DNA of 64,000 nucleotides from Dehalococcoides mccartyi CG5 (GCF_000830885.1 NZ_CP006951.1:1116001-1180000); one strand, 5' to 3'. Numbered from the stretch's first letter, positions 1 through 10,267 are shown. Numbers and translations: made by a program. Notes: generated from the letters alone by a model not told the origin.

Positions 1-1
1 T

Positions 2-175
2 GACATAACATTACTATCCAAAGAAACCTACGGCTCAGACAGCTGTGGTGACGAGGGTTGCGGCTGTAGTTGCAGCTGTTCAGATGAATCCTGCCACAGC
101 CACCAAGATGCCGAAACCAACGAACTAGACGGTTTAATCAGCAGTTTAAGGCTCAAGGCCTACAAACCGCTTTAA
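2..175 (+). CDS. C-terminal end of an unidentified Cys-rich protein (5' truncated)
   Basis: The frame is open from the left edge of the window to a TAA at 173-175, so only the last 57 residues are visible. The tail is striking: about eight cysteines, acidic residues and histidines within roughly 25 residues, with the run CGDEGCGCSCSC followed by a CHSH stretch. After it comes a short ordinary tail ending in YKPL. Such a tail could bind metal or an iron-sulfur cluster, but that is inference and the family cannot be named from this fragment. It converges on tilS, and the two stop codons overlap by 4 nt. Confidence 0.6.
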   Translation, partial: DITLLSKETYGSDSCGDEGCGCSCSCSDESCHSHQDAETNELDGLISSLRLKAYKPL

Positions 176-1602
176 CCCAACAGCCTGAATTCCACCCGAA
201 GCACCCGGCGGGTATTTTCATCTACCTTGGCGGATTCGCCAATACGGTAACCCACCAGCCAGAGTATTTCCTTGCTGGATATAAGCAGGGGTACTCTGGC
301 CCGCCAGTTTCGGGGAATCTTATTGTCTATCATAAATTCCTTCAGGCTCTTGGCGTCTTCCATACCCAGCGGCTGAAACTGGTCACCCTCGGCGCGGGTA
401 CGAACTATCAGGTCAGTCCCGGCTTTATCCATATCCAGATAGGCTACCAGACTGCTTTCACTTAAATCCAGACCTATCGGCGAAGGCAGTATTTCAGTTT
501 TTACTACCCAGCCGTCCAGAAAAGTTTCCGTCCCCACTCCCAGCCTGTATTCCCCCTGACAAGGCGGGTATGGACAGAGTTCGTCAATCCCCCAGCCCAG
601 CAAATAATGTTCATAATCTACCTGAAAAACCAGCTTATATGGCAGGTCTATCCGCCGCCCGGCAGGCTTATCCATGGTCTGGACAATGTTCTCTATGTGA
701 CGGGCTTCTATATCCTTCAACCCGCCCAGCAGTTCTTCCATCATCTGGCGTAAAAGGTTTCGCTTAAGTGCCGGATGAAGCCGCTGCATCTCTATTTTTT
801 CAATCATAAGCACATCGTCTTGGCGGATTACCAATTCGGCTTTCATCTGGGATGTAACCTCATCCAGCAGAGCCATTTCCTCACCCGCAATAAAAGCAGT
901 ACGGAGTATAGTTTCCTCAAAGGCGGGGTTAATTGTCTTTAACAGAGGCAATACCTCAAGGCGTATTCGGTTTCGCAGAGGTTCTGTGCTCAGGTTCGTA
1001 ATATCCTGTCTGGGCAAAAGCCCAGCTTCGCGGCAGTACACTTGAGTTTCTGCCCGGCCAAGACACAGTAAAGGGCGGATTACCCTTAGACAGCCTGCAC
1101 CGGCTATGGTTCGGTTTAAAACCGGCCTGAGTCCTTGAAGTCCGCGGGTTCCGCTACCCCTAACAAGGTGGAGCATAACGGTTTCAATATTGTCGTCCAG
1201 GGTATGTCCTACCGCTACTGCTGCTGAACCGAATTCGGCCGCGGTTCGGCAGAGAAAAGCGTAACGCATTTCGCGGGCGGCTTCTTCCAGTGACAGGTGG
1301 TGTTCAGCCTGATAAGCCTTGACACTGACTTTCTGCTGGCAAAGGGGTAATCCCAAAGCACTTGCCAGTTCGGTTACATAGGCGGCATCACGGTCAGATT
1401 CTTCTGCCCGCAGACCGTGATTCAGATGTGCCAGCCGCAAACTGAAACCCATTTCCCTGCTTAGTTTATGCATTATGTAAAGCATACAAACGGAGTCAGG
1501 TCCGCCGGAAACTGCCAGCAATATTTCGTCGCCGGCTGAAACCAGTCCCTGTTTTTTTATATATTTACTTACCCGTTCTGTTAAAATCTCGGTATTGTCC
1601 AA
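172..1602 (-). CDS. tilS: tRNA(Ile)-lysidine synthase
   Basis: TilS attaches lysine to C34 of the CAU-anticodon tRNA-Ile, using ATP, so that it reads AUA and is charged with isoleucine. The N-terminal PP-loop ATP-pyrophosphatase motif SGGPDS lies near residues 32-37, followed by the LRLAHLNHGLR region typical of TilS. The C-terminal third (DGDQF-like EGDQFQPLGM, then LKEFMIDNKIPRNWR) matches the TilS C-terminal tRNA-binding domain. The length of 476 residues is normal. It is the last gene of a minus-strand run that starts at 5348 and lies 42 nt after the histidine phosphatase gene. It is essential in most bacteria. Confidence 0.95.
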   Translation of the reverse strand: MDNTEILTERVSKYIKKQGLVSAGDEILLAVSGGPDSVCMLYIMHKLSREMGFSLRLAHLNHGLRAEESDRDAAYVTELASALGLPLCQQKVSVKAYQAEHHLSLEEAAREMRYAFLCRTAAEFGSAAVAVGHTLDDNIETVMLHLVRGSGTRGLQGLRPVLNRTIAGAGCLRVIRPLLCLGRAETQVYCREAGLLPRQDITNLSTEPLRNRIRLEVLPLLKTINPAFEETILRTAFIAGEEMALLDEVTSQMKAELVIRQDDVLMIEKIEMQRLHPALKRNLLRQMMEELLGGLKDIEARHIENIVQTMDKPAGRRIDLPYKLVFQVDYEHYLLGWGIDELCPYPPCQGEYRLGVGTETFLDGWVVKTEILPSPIGLDLSESSLVAYLDMDKAGTDLIVRTRAEGDQFQPLGMEDAKSLKEFMIDNKIPRNWRARVPLLISSKEILWLVGYRIGESAKVDENTRRVLRVEFRLLG

Positions 1603-1644
1603 GGGTATATTACCGCCTTTTAAAACTTATTCAACAAGATATTT

Positions 1645-2268
1645 TCAAATACAACGGCTGTCCTGGTGAAAGCCATTTTCATTAAAAAGTGCCAGATAAG
1701 CTTGGTTGCCCTTAAACTCTATCAGACTTAGACTGCCGATGTGAAGCCTGAAATTGCCCATTTTTTCCAAAGGCAAATCAAGCACCTTGCAAATAATGGA
1801 GAGTATCACGAAATAATGACAGACCACGGCCACATTCTGGTCAGGATGGTCTGCGGCTATTTTGGTGATAACCCGCCATGCGCGGGTCTGAACATCGGTA
1901 AGGGATTCGCCGCCGGGAATGCGGGGCAAGCCGCCCTCAGGATGGGGTTCGGTAAACAGCTCTGTAACCTTCATATTGGTACTGCCCATGTCAACACCTT
2001 CAAACTCGCCTGCCTCTATCTCCCTGAGGTCAGGTGCGGTATTGATGGCAAGACCGTGCTCAAGTGCAATCACTTCGGCGGTTACTTTTGCCCGGCTAAG
2101 AGGGCTGGCATATATGGCAGACAGTTTTTCATCTTTGAGCCGAAGTGCCAGACTACGGGTCTGGCGAAGGCCGTTTTCATTAAGGGGGGTATCACTCAAC
2201 CCGCCCTGCAAACGGCGCTTATTATTCCAGTCCGTTTCTCCATGCCGAATCAAGTATATTCTGGTCAT
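1645..2268 (-). CDS. Histidine phosphatase (phosphoglycerate mutase-like) family protein
   Basis: The protein has 207 residues with the catalytic RHGETDWN motif at residues 8-15 (the phospho-accepting histidine), the second arginine in YASPLSRAKVTAE, EIEAGEFEG in the middle, and a late VVCHYFVI segment supplying the second histidine. This is the full signature of the cofactor-dependent PGM/acid phosphatase superfamily. The substrate is not clear: CobC (alpha-ribazole phosphatase), GpmB-like and general phosphatases share these motifs. A corrinoid-salvage role would suit an organism whose dehalogenases need cobalamin, but nothing in the neighbourhood supports it. It starts 2 nt after the M48 protease gene ends. 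Confidence 0.85.
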   Translation of the reverse strand: MTRIYLIRHGETDWNNKRRLQGGLSDTPLNENGLRQTRSLALRLKDEKLSAIYASPLSRAKVTAEVIALEHGLAINTAPDLREIEAGEFEGVDMGSTNMKVTELFTEPHPEGGLPRIPGGESLTDVQTRAWRVITKIAADHPDQNVAVVCHYFVILSIICKVLDLPLEKMGNFRLHIGSLSLIEFKGNQAYLALFNENGFHQDSRCI

Positions 2269-2270
2269 GT

Positions 2271-3449
2271 CTAGCCTCTGTCCACACTCCGGCGTTTTTC
2301 AAATTCGTCCGCCAGATGGATTCTTTGGGTATAGCTGGGATGATCTTGCGTCAGCCGCTCCAGCCAGTTTGAGGGTTCGGCTTCAGCCAGATTCTGGTTA
2401 ACCAGACGGGTCATAGCCGTCCGAAAGGCAGACGGGTTTTGACTGATATTCAGGGCAAATTCATCTGCCTGCTTTTCTAATTTACGGGTAAAAAGGCTGA
2501 GCACTGGTGAAATACCTATTAACAAAACCGCCAATATACCCCCCAGTAAAGGCAATCCGGCCGGGTCAGAAAGCCCGCTATATTCCATAGCATTGCTTAG
2601 ATAGCTGAAAATAGCCCCCACCACCGCTAGGACTCCGAATAAAACCGCTGCCTGAAGGGAAAAAAGACGCAACATATCATTATGCTGCTGGTGGGCAATC
2701 TCGTGGTACATGATAACCTCTATCTCAGGTATGGAGTAACGGTCTACCATGGTATCGCTCAAAACTATCCGCCGGGTACGCCCCAAACCCATCAGGGCGG
2801 CGTTGGCGGCCGTTCCGCGGGCACTCAGCTCTATAATATATATCCCCCTGACAAATACGCCTATACGCCGGCAAAGCTCTGTAAGGCTGGTTTTCAGTTC
2901 CCCATCGTCAAGGGGTTTCATGGGGTAGAACAGAGGTATCAGCCAGATAGGGGCAATAAAAGTCATGCCCATGCTTACCGCCAGAAATCCCAGCCAGACC
3001 AGCAACCACCAGATATCCGGCCAGGCACCCATAACGGCATAAACCGCCGCTACCAGAAGCACACCCATCACCAGCGTAATTAAAAAAGACTTGGCAGCAT
3101 CCGCAAAAAATGTCTGCCGGGTCTGGCTCAAAACCCCATAGCGTTTGCCCAGAACATACCCGGTGTAATAACCAAACGGCAGGCTGAATATTTCATAAAC
3201 AAACGCAAGCAACAAAAAATAGATACCGGCTGACCAAACCGGGGGCAACCCCAGATGGCTGGTAAGCTCGGAAGACAGACCGCTAAAGATTAAAAATGAT
3301 GCCGCTATGGCAATAATACCCGTTTGAATATAAGCAAACCGGCGTTGAAGCCGGCTGTAGTCTCTGGCTTTTTGCTGGCGTTCCGTATCCAGCCCAAGGG
3401 GAGAGTTCAAAGTATCTTCGGGGGGAAGAGCCAGTTCACCTTCAGGCAT
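2271..3449 (-). CDS. M48 family (Ste24/HtpX-like) membrane zinc metalloprotease
   Basis: This 392-residue integral membrane protein has hydrophobic segments around residues 40-60, 70-95, 115-140 and 145-170. The zinc motif HEIAH lies near residue 250 in VIMYHEIAHQQHND, two more hydrophobic segments follow, and the third zinc ligand is probably the glutamate of EKQADEFAL. This order is that of CAAX-protease-1-like M48 enzymes, which cleave membrane or lipidated substrates. The ATG shares its A with the stop of the upstream DUF2344 gene, so the two are probably translationally coupled. The physiological substrate is unknown. Confidence 0.88.
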   Translation of the reverse strand: MPEGELALPPEDTLNSPLGLDTERQQKARDYSRLQRRFAYIQTGIIAIAASFLIFSGLSSELTSHLGLPPVWSAGIYFLLLAFVYEIFSLPFGYYTGYVLGKRYGVLSQTRQTFFADAAKSFLITLVMGVLLVAAVYAVMGAWPDIWWLLVWLGFLAVSMGMTFIAPIWLIPLFYPMKPLDDGELKTSLTELCRRIGVFVRGIYIIELSARGTAANAALMGLGRTRRIVLSDTMVDRYSIPEIEVIMYHEIAHQQHNDMLRLFSLQAAVLFGVLAVVGAIFSYLSNAMEYSGLSDPAGLPLLGGILAVLLIGISPVLSLFTRKLEKQADEFALNISQNPSAFRTAMTRLVNQNLAEAEPSNWLERLTQDHPSYTQRIHLADEFEKRRSVDRG

Positions 3450-4093
3450 CAGGCCTCCAGAACAAGCCGTATACGCTCCACTGACAGGGGAAATTCGGAA
3501 ATACCCAAAGCTTTGGTTATCTGTTCAGGGCGGCCTGCCCCTTTGCTGTCGCACTGGAGAAGCATCCGCAGGCAGAGCATATCATCAGCCAGAGCCAGCA
3601 CTTCCAGTTCAGCTACCTGAGCACGCAAATCATATTCTTTAACCTTGTCCTGACGCTGCAACTGCCAGACAAGGCTGTCTTTGGCCATAAAGTCATCTAC
3701 CACCTGCCGGCACTCCGAAAGGGACATTGAAGTCCGCACCGTTACAACGTACTCGGCCTGACGCACCAGTGCCTGAAGTGAATCCTGTTCAAGGGGTACA
3801 ACACAGCTTTGGAGTATCTTGATGCCCTCCGGCAGCTGGCGGTTTATCAAATCTTCAAAATAATGGGGACTGAGAGCGCCAGAAGTATACAAATCCATAA
3901 ATTCAGCCCGGCTGGTATACCCCACCGGCAAGGGTGATGCCAAAGCCATGCGCGGGTGAGGGTTAAACCCTTCTGAATAGGCGGGTTCTACTCCGGCCCG
4001 GTAAAAGGTCCTTTGCCACAGGCGTATTATGTCAAGGTGAGAAATAAACTTCAGGTTTTCTCCCCTTTGGTATTTAATTCTTAGACGCTGCAC
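3449..4093 (-). CDS. TIGR03936-type radical SAM-linked protein (DUF2344)
   Basis: The opening MQRLRIKYQRGENLKFIS, then SHLDIIRLWQRTFYRAGVEP and GFNPHPRMALASPLPVG are the conserved blocks of DUF2344 proteins. In many bacteria these are fused to, or sit beside, a radical SAM protein of the B12-binding type and an RNase E/G. No such partner is next to it here; the upstream neighbour encodes a CBS-domain membrane protein and overlaps it by 20 nt. The biochemical role of the family is not settled. The length of 214 residues is normal for a stand-alone copy. Confidence 0.8.
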   Translation of the reverse strand: MQRLRIKYQRGENLKFISHLDIIRLWQRTFYRAGVEPAYSEGFNPHPRMALASPLPVGYTSRAEFMDLYTSGALSPHYFEDLINRQLPEGIKILQSCVVPLEQDSLQALVRQAEYVVTVRTSMSLSECRQVVDDFMAKDSLVWQLQRQDKVKEYDLRAQVAELEVLALADDMLCLRMLLQCDSKGAGRPEQITKALGISEFPLSVERIRLVLEA

Positions 4094-5348
4094 GTTTTTC
4101 CTTTGTTATCAGGACTTCATCAATCTTCATACCCTTCATACGGGTAATCACCACTTTGAGATTCTGCAGTTTTATTTGCTGACCCTGCTTGGGTATATAT
4201 CCCAAACGATCCAGTATCAATCCGGCAATAGTCTCATAATCACCTTCGGGTAAGTCCAAATCCATTTCAACATTAGCTTCTTCTATCCGCATACTACCGT
4301 CTACCTGAAAGGTGTACTCATTAATAGACTCGTAATCTTTTTCAGCATCCGCCAGCTCATCACCTACCGGTCCGACTATCTCTTCCATCAGGCGGGAAAG
4401 ACTTACAATACCAGCTGTGCCGCCGTATTCATCTATAACTACACACATGCGGAAGTTCTTTTCCCGCATCTCATTAAAAAGCTTGCCGATTGGCTTGGTT
4501 TCAGGGGCAAAATAGGCCGGCCGCATCAAATCGTCAACCGAATCCTGCGGGGTATGAGTACCCTTGGCCAGTGCCATCAGCACATCTTTAATGGATAATA
4601 TGCCCAGTACATTATCCATATTTTCTTCGTATACAGGGAAACGTGACATGGGAGACTCGGCATATAAATCCAGAAAATCTTTCAGGGTCGAGCCTTTTTC
4701 CACGCTCTCCACTTCCGGTCTGGGAACTATCACTTCCCGTACCGGCCGGTCAGAAAACTCAAATACTTTATGCAGAAGCTCGGCCTTATCTTCTTCAACC
4801 GTGCCCTCTTTATGGCCTACGGTTATCATGGCCCGGATATCGTCTTCGGCCACCAGAGAACTCTTGAGCGAAGGGCCGCCGAACAACTTGGTAAAACCAG
4901 AGGATATCCAGCCGAGCAAAGCCACCACAGGTGCAAATATTTTAGAAATTATTTCTACAACAGGGGCTACCGAAAGGGCTATTTTTTCAGAATGCTGGGT
5001 AGCCAAAGTTTTGGGTGTAGTTTCGCCGAAAACCAGCAATATTATAGTAACCCCGGCAGTGGCAATAAGAACGCCTGTTTCATTGCCCCATACCGAAACC
5101 GCCAGAACAGTACCCAGAGCGGAAGCGGCCGTATTTACAAAATTGTTGCCCAGCAATACGGTAGAAAGAAATTTTTCAGGCCTTTCCATTAATTTGGAGA
5201 CTTTGTCAGCTCCTTTTACCTTGCTTTGAACCATGTTTTGCAGGCGGAAACGCTGCAGTGAGATAAAAGCAGTTTCAGAGCTGGCAAAAAAGGCGGAAAA
5301 AACAACACACAGAACGAAGAGTATAAGGTACCATGTCTCGGTACTCAT
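4074..5348 (-). CDS. CNNM/HlyC-CorC family membrane protein with CBS domains
   Basis: The 424-residue protein starts with a DUF21 (CNNM) transmembrane domain of about 190 residues containing SSETAFISLQRFR and the LLGNNFVNTAASALGT segment. A CBS pair follows (about residues 205-335, including RFPVYEENMDNVLGILS and VVIDEYGGTAGIVSL), then a CorC_HlyC domain to the C-terminus. Relatives are annotated as hemolysins, but family evidence favours a role in Mg2+/Co2+ homeostasis. It is the first gene of the minus-strand run towards tilS. The divergent tsaD starts about 120 bp away. Confidence 0.9.
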   Translation of the reverse strand: MSTETWYLILFVLCVVFSAFFASSETAFISLQRFRLQNMVQSKVKGADKVSKLMERPEKFLSTVLLGNNFVNTAASALGTVLAVSVWGNETGVLIATAGVTIILLVFGETTPKTLATQHSEKIALSVAPVVEIISKIFAPVVALLGWISSGFTKLFGGPSLKSSLVAEDDIRAMITVGHKEGTVEEDKAELLHKVFEFSDRPVREVIVPRPEVESVEKGSTLKDFLDLYAESPMSRFPVYEENMDNVLGILSIKDVLMALAKGTHTPQDSVDDLMRPAYFAPETKPIGKLFNEMREKNFRMCVVIDEYGGTAGIVSLSRLMEEIVGPVGDELADAEKDYESINEYTFQVDGSMRIEEANVEMDLDLPEGDYETIAGLILDRLGYIPKQGQQIKLQNLKVVITRMKGMKIDEVLITKEKRAASKN

Positions 5349-5446
5349 TTTGAAGAAAACCTCACTAACCTAGGCTACAAAGCCTGGATATTTATAATAA
5401 CATTGACCTATATGGGTGTCAAAGGGTTTAGCCCTTGACATTGTCT

Positions 5447-5456
5447 ATGATATAAT
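5447..5456 (+). promoter_or_regulatory. Extended -10 promoter of tsaD
   Basis: TATAAT at 5451-5456 is preceded by TGA, giving an extended -10 (TGnTATAAT). The TTGACA at about 5436 is too close to be its -35. Transcription would begin around 5462-5464, only a few bases before the tsaD ATG at 5466, and no Shine-Dalgarno sequence lies between, so the mRNA is probably nearly leaderless. Confidence 0.55.
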
Positions 5457-5465
5457 CCTGTTTAT

Positions 5466-6446
5466 ATGAAAATACTGGGTATTGAAAGCTCCTGTGACGA
5501 AACTGCGGCCTCCGTGGTGGAAGATGGGGTAAATATTCTCTCCAACCGGATATCTTCACAGATAGATATCCACTCCCGTTACGGCGGAGTAGTCCCCGAA
5601 GTGGCTTCCCGCCAGCACCTGCTTTCCATATTGCCGGTTATTAAAGACGCACTGGAGGAAGCCCGCACTGGTCTTGATGAGATTTCCGCCATAGCCATAA
5701 CCAATGGACCCGGGCTGGCAGGCTCTCTGATAGTGGGGGTAAATGCCGCCAAGGCCATAGCCGCTGCCCGCCGTATACCTCTGGTAGCGGTAAACCACCT
5801 GCACGGCCATATCTACGCAAACTGGCTTTTCGGCAAAATACCGGAGTTCCCCTGCCTGTGTCTGACTGTTTCAGGCGGGCATACGGACTTGGTGCTGATG
5901 AGCGGACACGGGCAGTACCAACTGCTGGGACGCACCCGTGATGATGCCGCCGGAGAAGCCTTTGACAAAGCCGCCAGAATACTGGGATTAAGCTATCCGG
6001 GCGGACCAGCCATAGACAGAGCCTCCCAGGATGGCCAGGCTGTACTTGATTTGCCCCGTTCATGGATACCAGGCAGTCATGACTTCAGTTTCAGCGGGCT
6101 AAAAACAGCCCTTCTCAGGCTGGTGGAAAGCGGTGAAGTTTGTTCGGTAAATGATGCCGCCGCCAGCTTTCAAAAAGCAGTGGTAGACGTGCTGGTAACC
6201 AAAACCATAAACTGCGCCCAGGAATATAATGTGAAGCAGATACTTCTGGCAGGCGGAGTAGCTGCCAATAATCTGTTGCGTAAACAGCTAAGTGAAAAAT
6301 CCTCCCTGCCGGTTTCCATACCGCCGATGGGGCTTTGCACCGACAATGCCGCCGTAATAGCCTCCTGCGGCTATTTCCGCTTTATATCCGGCAAGCAAGA
6401 CGGGCTGGATATGGATGTATTGCCGGCACTGTCAGTTACTTCCTGA
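5466..6446 (+). CDS. tsaD: tRNA N6-adenosine threonylcarbamoyltransferase TsaD
   Basis: TsaD (formerly Gcp) transfers the threonylcarbamoyl group to A37 of ANN-reading tRNAs together with TsaB and TsaE. The Kae1/TsaD signature is complete: start [21 protein letters not shown], metal-binding HLHGH in [35 protein letters not shown] and the C-terminal NAAVIA block. The length of 326 residues is normal. It is transcribed alone, away from the CNNM gene, and is followed by a weak hairpin and the long spacer before groES. Confidence 0.95.
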   Translation: MKILGIESSCDETAASVVEDGVNILSNRISSQIDIHSRYGGVVPEVASRQHLLSILPVIKDALEEARTGLDEISAIAITNGPGLAGSLIVGVNAAKAIAAARRIPLVAVNHLHGHIYANWLFGKIPEFPCLCLTVSGGHTDLVLMSGHGQYQLLGRTRDDAAGEAFDKAARILGLSYPGGPAIDRASQDGQAVLDLPRSWIPGSHDFSFSGLKTALLRLVESGEVCSVNDAAASFQKAVVDVLVTKTINCAQEYNVKQILLAGGVAANNLLRKQLSEKSSLPVSIPPMGLCTDNAAVIASCGYFRFISGKQDGLDMDVLPALSVTS

Positions 6447-6474
6447 AGTGATTGACAATCTTTTTTTGGCAAAT

Positions 6475-6504
6475 AAAAAAGGAACCCGTTTCCGAGCTCC
6501 CTTT
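6475..6504 (+). terminator. Possible weak terminator after tsaD
   Basis: An A-rich stretch AAAAAGGAAC pairs imperfectly (about 8 of 10) with GCTCCCTTTT across a roughly 10-nt loop and ends in four T. It is placed 30 nt after the tsaD stop, but it is weak. Confidence 0.4.
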
Positions 6505-6510
6505 TACAAC

Positions 6511-6539
6511 CTGTACAGTATTTGAGGCGGCCTGTACAG
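6511..6539. repeat. Two copies of the palindrome CTGTACAG, 21 bp apart centre to centre
   Basis: The octamer CTGTACAG occurs at 6511-6518 and 6532-6539. Each copy is a perfect palindrome and the centre spacing is two helical turns, the geometry expected of a cooperative operator. No gene starts nearby: tsaD ends 65 bp before and groES starts 400 bp after. No cognate regulator can be named. Confidence 0.5.
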
Positions 6540-6600
6540 TTTTCAAAGACCATCCAGATCTTCATTAACTGTAACCATTGTAGACCAGTATCAAAGATCT

Positions 6601-6669
6601 TACTATCGTACTTATTACGTAAATTGACTGCGCATTTATGCTTAGTACTTTAATATACTATCGTATATT
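6601..6669. repeat. Spacer element with direct repeat TACTATCGTA and an AATATAC/GTATATT dyad
   Basis: TACTATCGTA occurs at 6601-6610 and again at 6656-6665. The second copy is embedded in a perfect dyad, AATATAC at 6652-6658 and GTATATT at 6663-6669 with a 4-nt centre. TTGACT at 6624-6629 has only a poor -10 (TACTTT) after it. The wider spacer 6447-6938 contains no convincing ORF. Its repeats suggest regulatory DNA or an undetected small transcript, but the function is unknown. Confidence 0.4.
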
Positions 6670-6832
6670 TTTAAGCCGGGAGGTACTTTTCAGTCTCTGT
6701 TAAACCCTGCTATCTGACTATCCCAAGACCATATAGAGAGTTTATACCCTTGGTTGATATAGCTATATTTATTTTTGCAGCTATATTTCTTCTTATTTTA
6801 CCCTAAATACCTGTAATTATCTCTGTATACAG

Positions 6833-6861
6833 TTGCAGGTAACCTTTCAGTACTGTATTAT
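6833..6861 (+). promoter_or_regulatory. groESL promoter
   Basis: TTGCAG at 6833-6838 and TATTAT at 6856-6861 are separated by exactly 17 bp, a sigma-70-type promoter. The start of transcription is expected near 6868, at the left edge of the CIRCE-like operator. Confidence 0.7.
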
Positions 6862-6868
6862 ATTGCTG

Positions 6869-6895
6869 TTAGCAGTCTCGTACTGAGACTGCTAA
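6869..6895. promoter_or_regulatory. Variant CIRCE (HrcA) operator of groESL
   Basis: TTAGCAGTC at 6869-6877 and GACTGCTAA at 6887-6895 form an inverted repeat with a 9-bp spacer, the CIRCE geometry. The canonical arms are TTAGCACTC and GAGTGCTAA; here both arms carry the compensating C-to-G / G-to-C change. The pairing continues inward so that the arms are 11 bp with a 5-nt centre. It lies at the predicted start of transcription, as expected for HrcA repression. Confidence 0.8.
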
Positions 6896-6938
6896 AAAAT
6901 TGCCGCATAAATATAGTTAAATATTAAAAGGAGGAATA

Positions 6939-7235
6939 ATGGCAATTAGATTCGAACCCCTGCACAACATGGTACTCATCCAGCCCCAGGAAAAACAGGA
7001 TATGAGCAAAGGCGGTATCATCATACCTGACGCCGCTCAGGAAAAATCCCAGGAAGGCTTGATTGTAGCCGTGGGCCCCGGCCGTCTGGATAAAGATGGC
7101 AAGCGCGAAACCATGAGCATCAAAGTTGGAGAGAAGGTTCTTTTCCCCAAATTCGGTGGTGTTGAACTTAAATCTGGCGGCGTGGAATATATCATCATGC
7201 CCGAGAGCCAGATCATGGCTAAAATCGTAGGCTAA
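6939..7235 (+). CDS. groES: Co-chaperonin GroES
   Basis: GroES forms the heptameric lid of the GroEL folding chamber. The 98-residue product has the family layout: RFEPLHNMVLIQPQ at the start, the mobile-loop region KGGIIIPDAAQEKSQEG near residues 23-39 and VLFPKFGGVELKSGGVEYIIM at the end. A strong AGGAGG precedes the ATG. It is co-transcribed with groEL (27-bp gap) behind the variant CIRCE site, so heat-shock control by HrcA is likely. Confidence 0.97.
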   Translation: MAIRFEPLHNMVLIQPQEKQDMSKGGIIIPDAAQEKSQEGLIVAVGPGRLDKDGKRETMSIKVGEKVLFPKFGGVELKSGGVEYIIMPESQIMAKIVG

Positions 7236-7244
7236 ATTTTTTAA

Positions 7245-8876
<1,632 letters not shown>

Positions 8877-8896
8877 GACCCAAACGGGTTAAACAG

Positions 8897-8926
8897 AAAA
8901 GGGCGAGACTTCGGTCTCGCCCTTTT
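8897..8926 (+). terminator. Rho-independent terminator of groESL
   Basis: A 9-bp GC-rich stem (GGGCGAGAC with GTCTCGCCC) closed by a TTCG tetraloop, extended by A/T pairs and followed by CTTT. Confidence 0.95.
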
Positions 8927-8963
8927 CTTTACTCAAAACTATATTTATAAATAGATACGTTGT

Positions 8964-10223
8964 CTAGTCTTTCAGTAAACAGCTCACCTTTTCTTTATCA
9001 ATCTGCCCCACCAGAGCCAGCCGCATCTCAGGTTTCCTGAAATACTCCCCTGCCAGTTCCATTACGCTTGTCAGGGTCACCCCGTCTATCAGGCGGATAA
9101 CATCTTCATGGGTGTTTACCCTTCGGCATAACAATTCCTGAGAGCCTATCCATTTGGCCATATAGCGGCTGTCTTCCATAGCCAGCTGAATCCGCCCCTT
9201 GGACATTTCCTTAGCCTTTGTCAACTCTTCTGCGGTTATAGTTGTCTTGGCGGCTTCCATCTCCGAAAGTATAGCCTCTATGCAGGCCGTCAGATTTGCG
9301 GGGTCTACAGCGGCAAATATGGAAAAAGCCCCTGTATCATGCAGGAACTCCGTACCGGACTGGACAGAATAAGCCAAACCCAGATTATCCCTGACATGGG
9401 CAAAGAGACGGCTACTCATGCCGTCACCCAGTATGGTATTTAGTATACTGAAAGCATAACGGCGGTTATCCAGCCGGTTCATACCCGGCATTGCCAGCAT
9501 CAGGTTAATCTGCTCTGCATCCCTTTTGTCTACCCCTACCGGACAGGGGTTGCCGGAATGATAAGGTTCAAAAGTCTGAACTATATTCTGACCGCCCAAA
9601 CCGCTGAAGGCCTGACTGATAGCCGAAACCGCGGGTGAGTGCTTTATATCTCCGGCTACTGCCACCACTACATTGGCCGGGTTATAATGGCAATGCATGA
9701 AACTAAGTAGTCTCTGCCTGTCCAGACCTGCCACACTCTGGCGGCTGCCGGCTATATCCCTGCCCAAAGGGTGATTCGGCCAGAGTATTTCATCAATCAA
9801 CAGACCTACCCGGTGGGAAGGGTTGTCCATGCTCATGCTTATCTCTTCGTAGACAACCTTGCGTTCTTTCTCAAGGTCTTCAGGATCAAACACAGGGGTT
9901 ACCAGCATATCCGAAAGCACATCCAGTGCCAGAGCAAATTTGTCACTGCCCACTTTGGCGTAGTAAAGGGTGGACTCACGGTCGGTAGCCGCATTCAAAA
10001 TACCACCCACCCCCTCTATGGCGCTGGAAATAAGCTGGGAATTGGGGTACTTGGCACTCCCTCTAAATACCATGTGCTCTATAAAATGGCTGGCGCCGGC
10101 TTCACAGTCTTTTTCATAACGTGAACCCACCCCTATATATATGCAAATGGTAACCGAACGGCTGGCAGGCATGTGGTGGCTTATCACCCGAAGGCCGCTT
10201 GGCAAAACACTTAATTCATACAA
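8964..10223 (-). CDS. M16 family zinc peptidase (YmxG/mitochondrial-processing-peptidase-like)
   Basis: The inverted zinc motif HxxEH appears as HFIEH in GASHFIEHMVFRGSAKYP, and the usual downstream blocks follow (NAATDRESTLYYAKV, GMSSRLFAHVRDNLGLAYSV). This is a single M16 unit of about 420 residues like B. subtilis MlpA (YmxG). The frame is open further upstream to 10265, but I chose the TTG at 10221-10223 because GAGGTG lies 5 nt before it and the family normally starts YELSVLPSGLRV at this point. A role in peptide turnover or processing is inferred; substrates are unknown. It is divergent from hypA. Confidence 0.88.
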   Translation of the reverse strand: MYELSVLPSGLRVISHHMPASRSVTICIYIGVGSRYEKDCEAGASHFIEHMVFRGSAKYPNSQLISSAIEGVGGILNAATDRESTLYYAKVGSDKFALALDVLSDMLVTPVFDPEDLEKERKVVYEEISMSMDNPSHRVGLLIDEILWPNHPLGRDIAGSRQSVAGLDRQRLLSFMHCHYNPANVVVAVAGDIKHSPAVSAISQAFSGLGGQNIVQTFEPYHSGNPCPVGVDKRDAEQINLMLAMPGMNRLDNRRYAFSILNTILGDGMSSRLFAHVRDNLGLAYSVQSGTEFLHDTGAFSIFAAVDPANLTACIEAILSEMEAAKTTITAEELTKAKEMSKGRIQLAMEDSRYMAKWIGSQELLCRRVNTHEDVIRLIDGVTLTSVMELAGEYFRKPEMRLALVGQIDKEKVSCLLKD

Positions 10224-10267
10224 ATAAACACCTCGCTTCTTTTTGAATAATAAACATGGTCTCAAAG

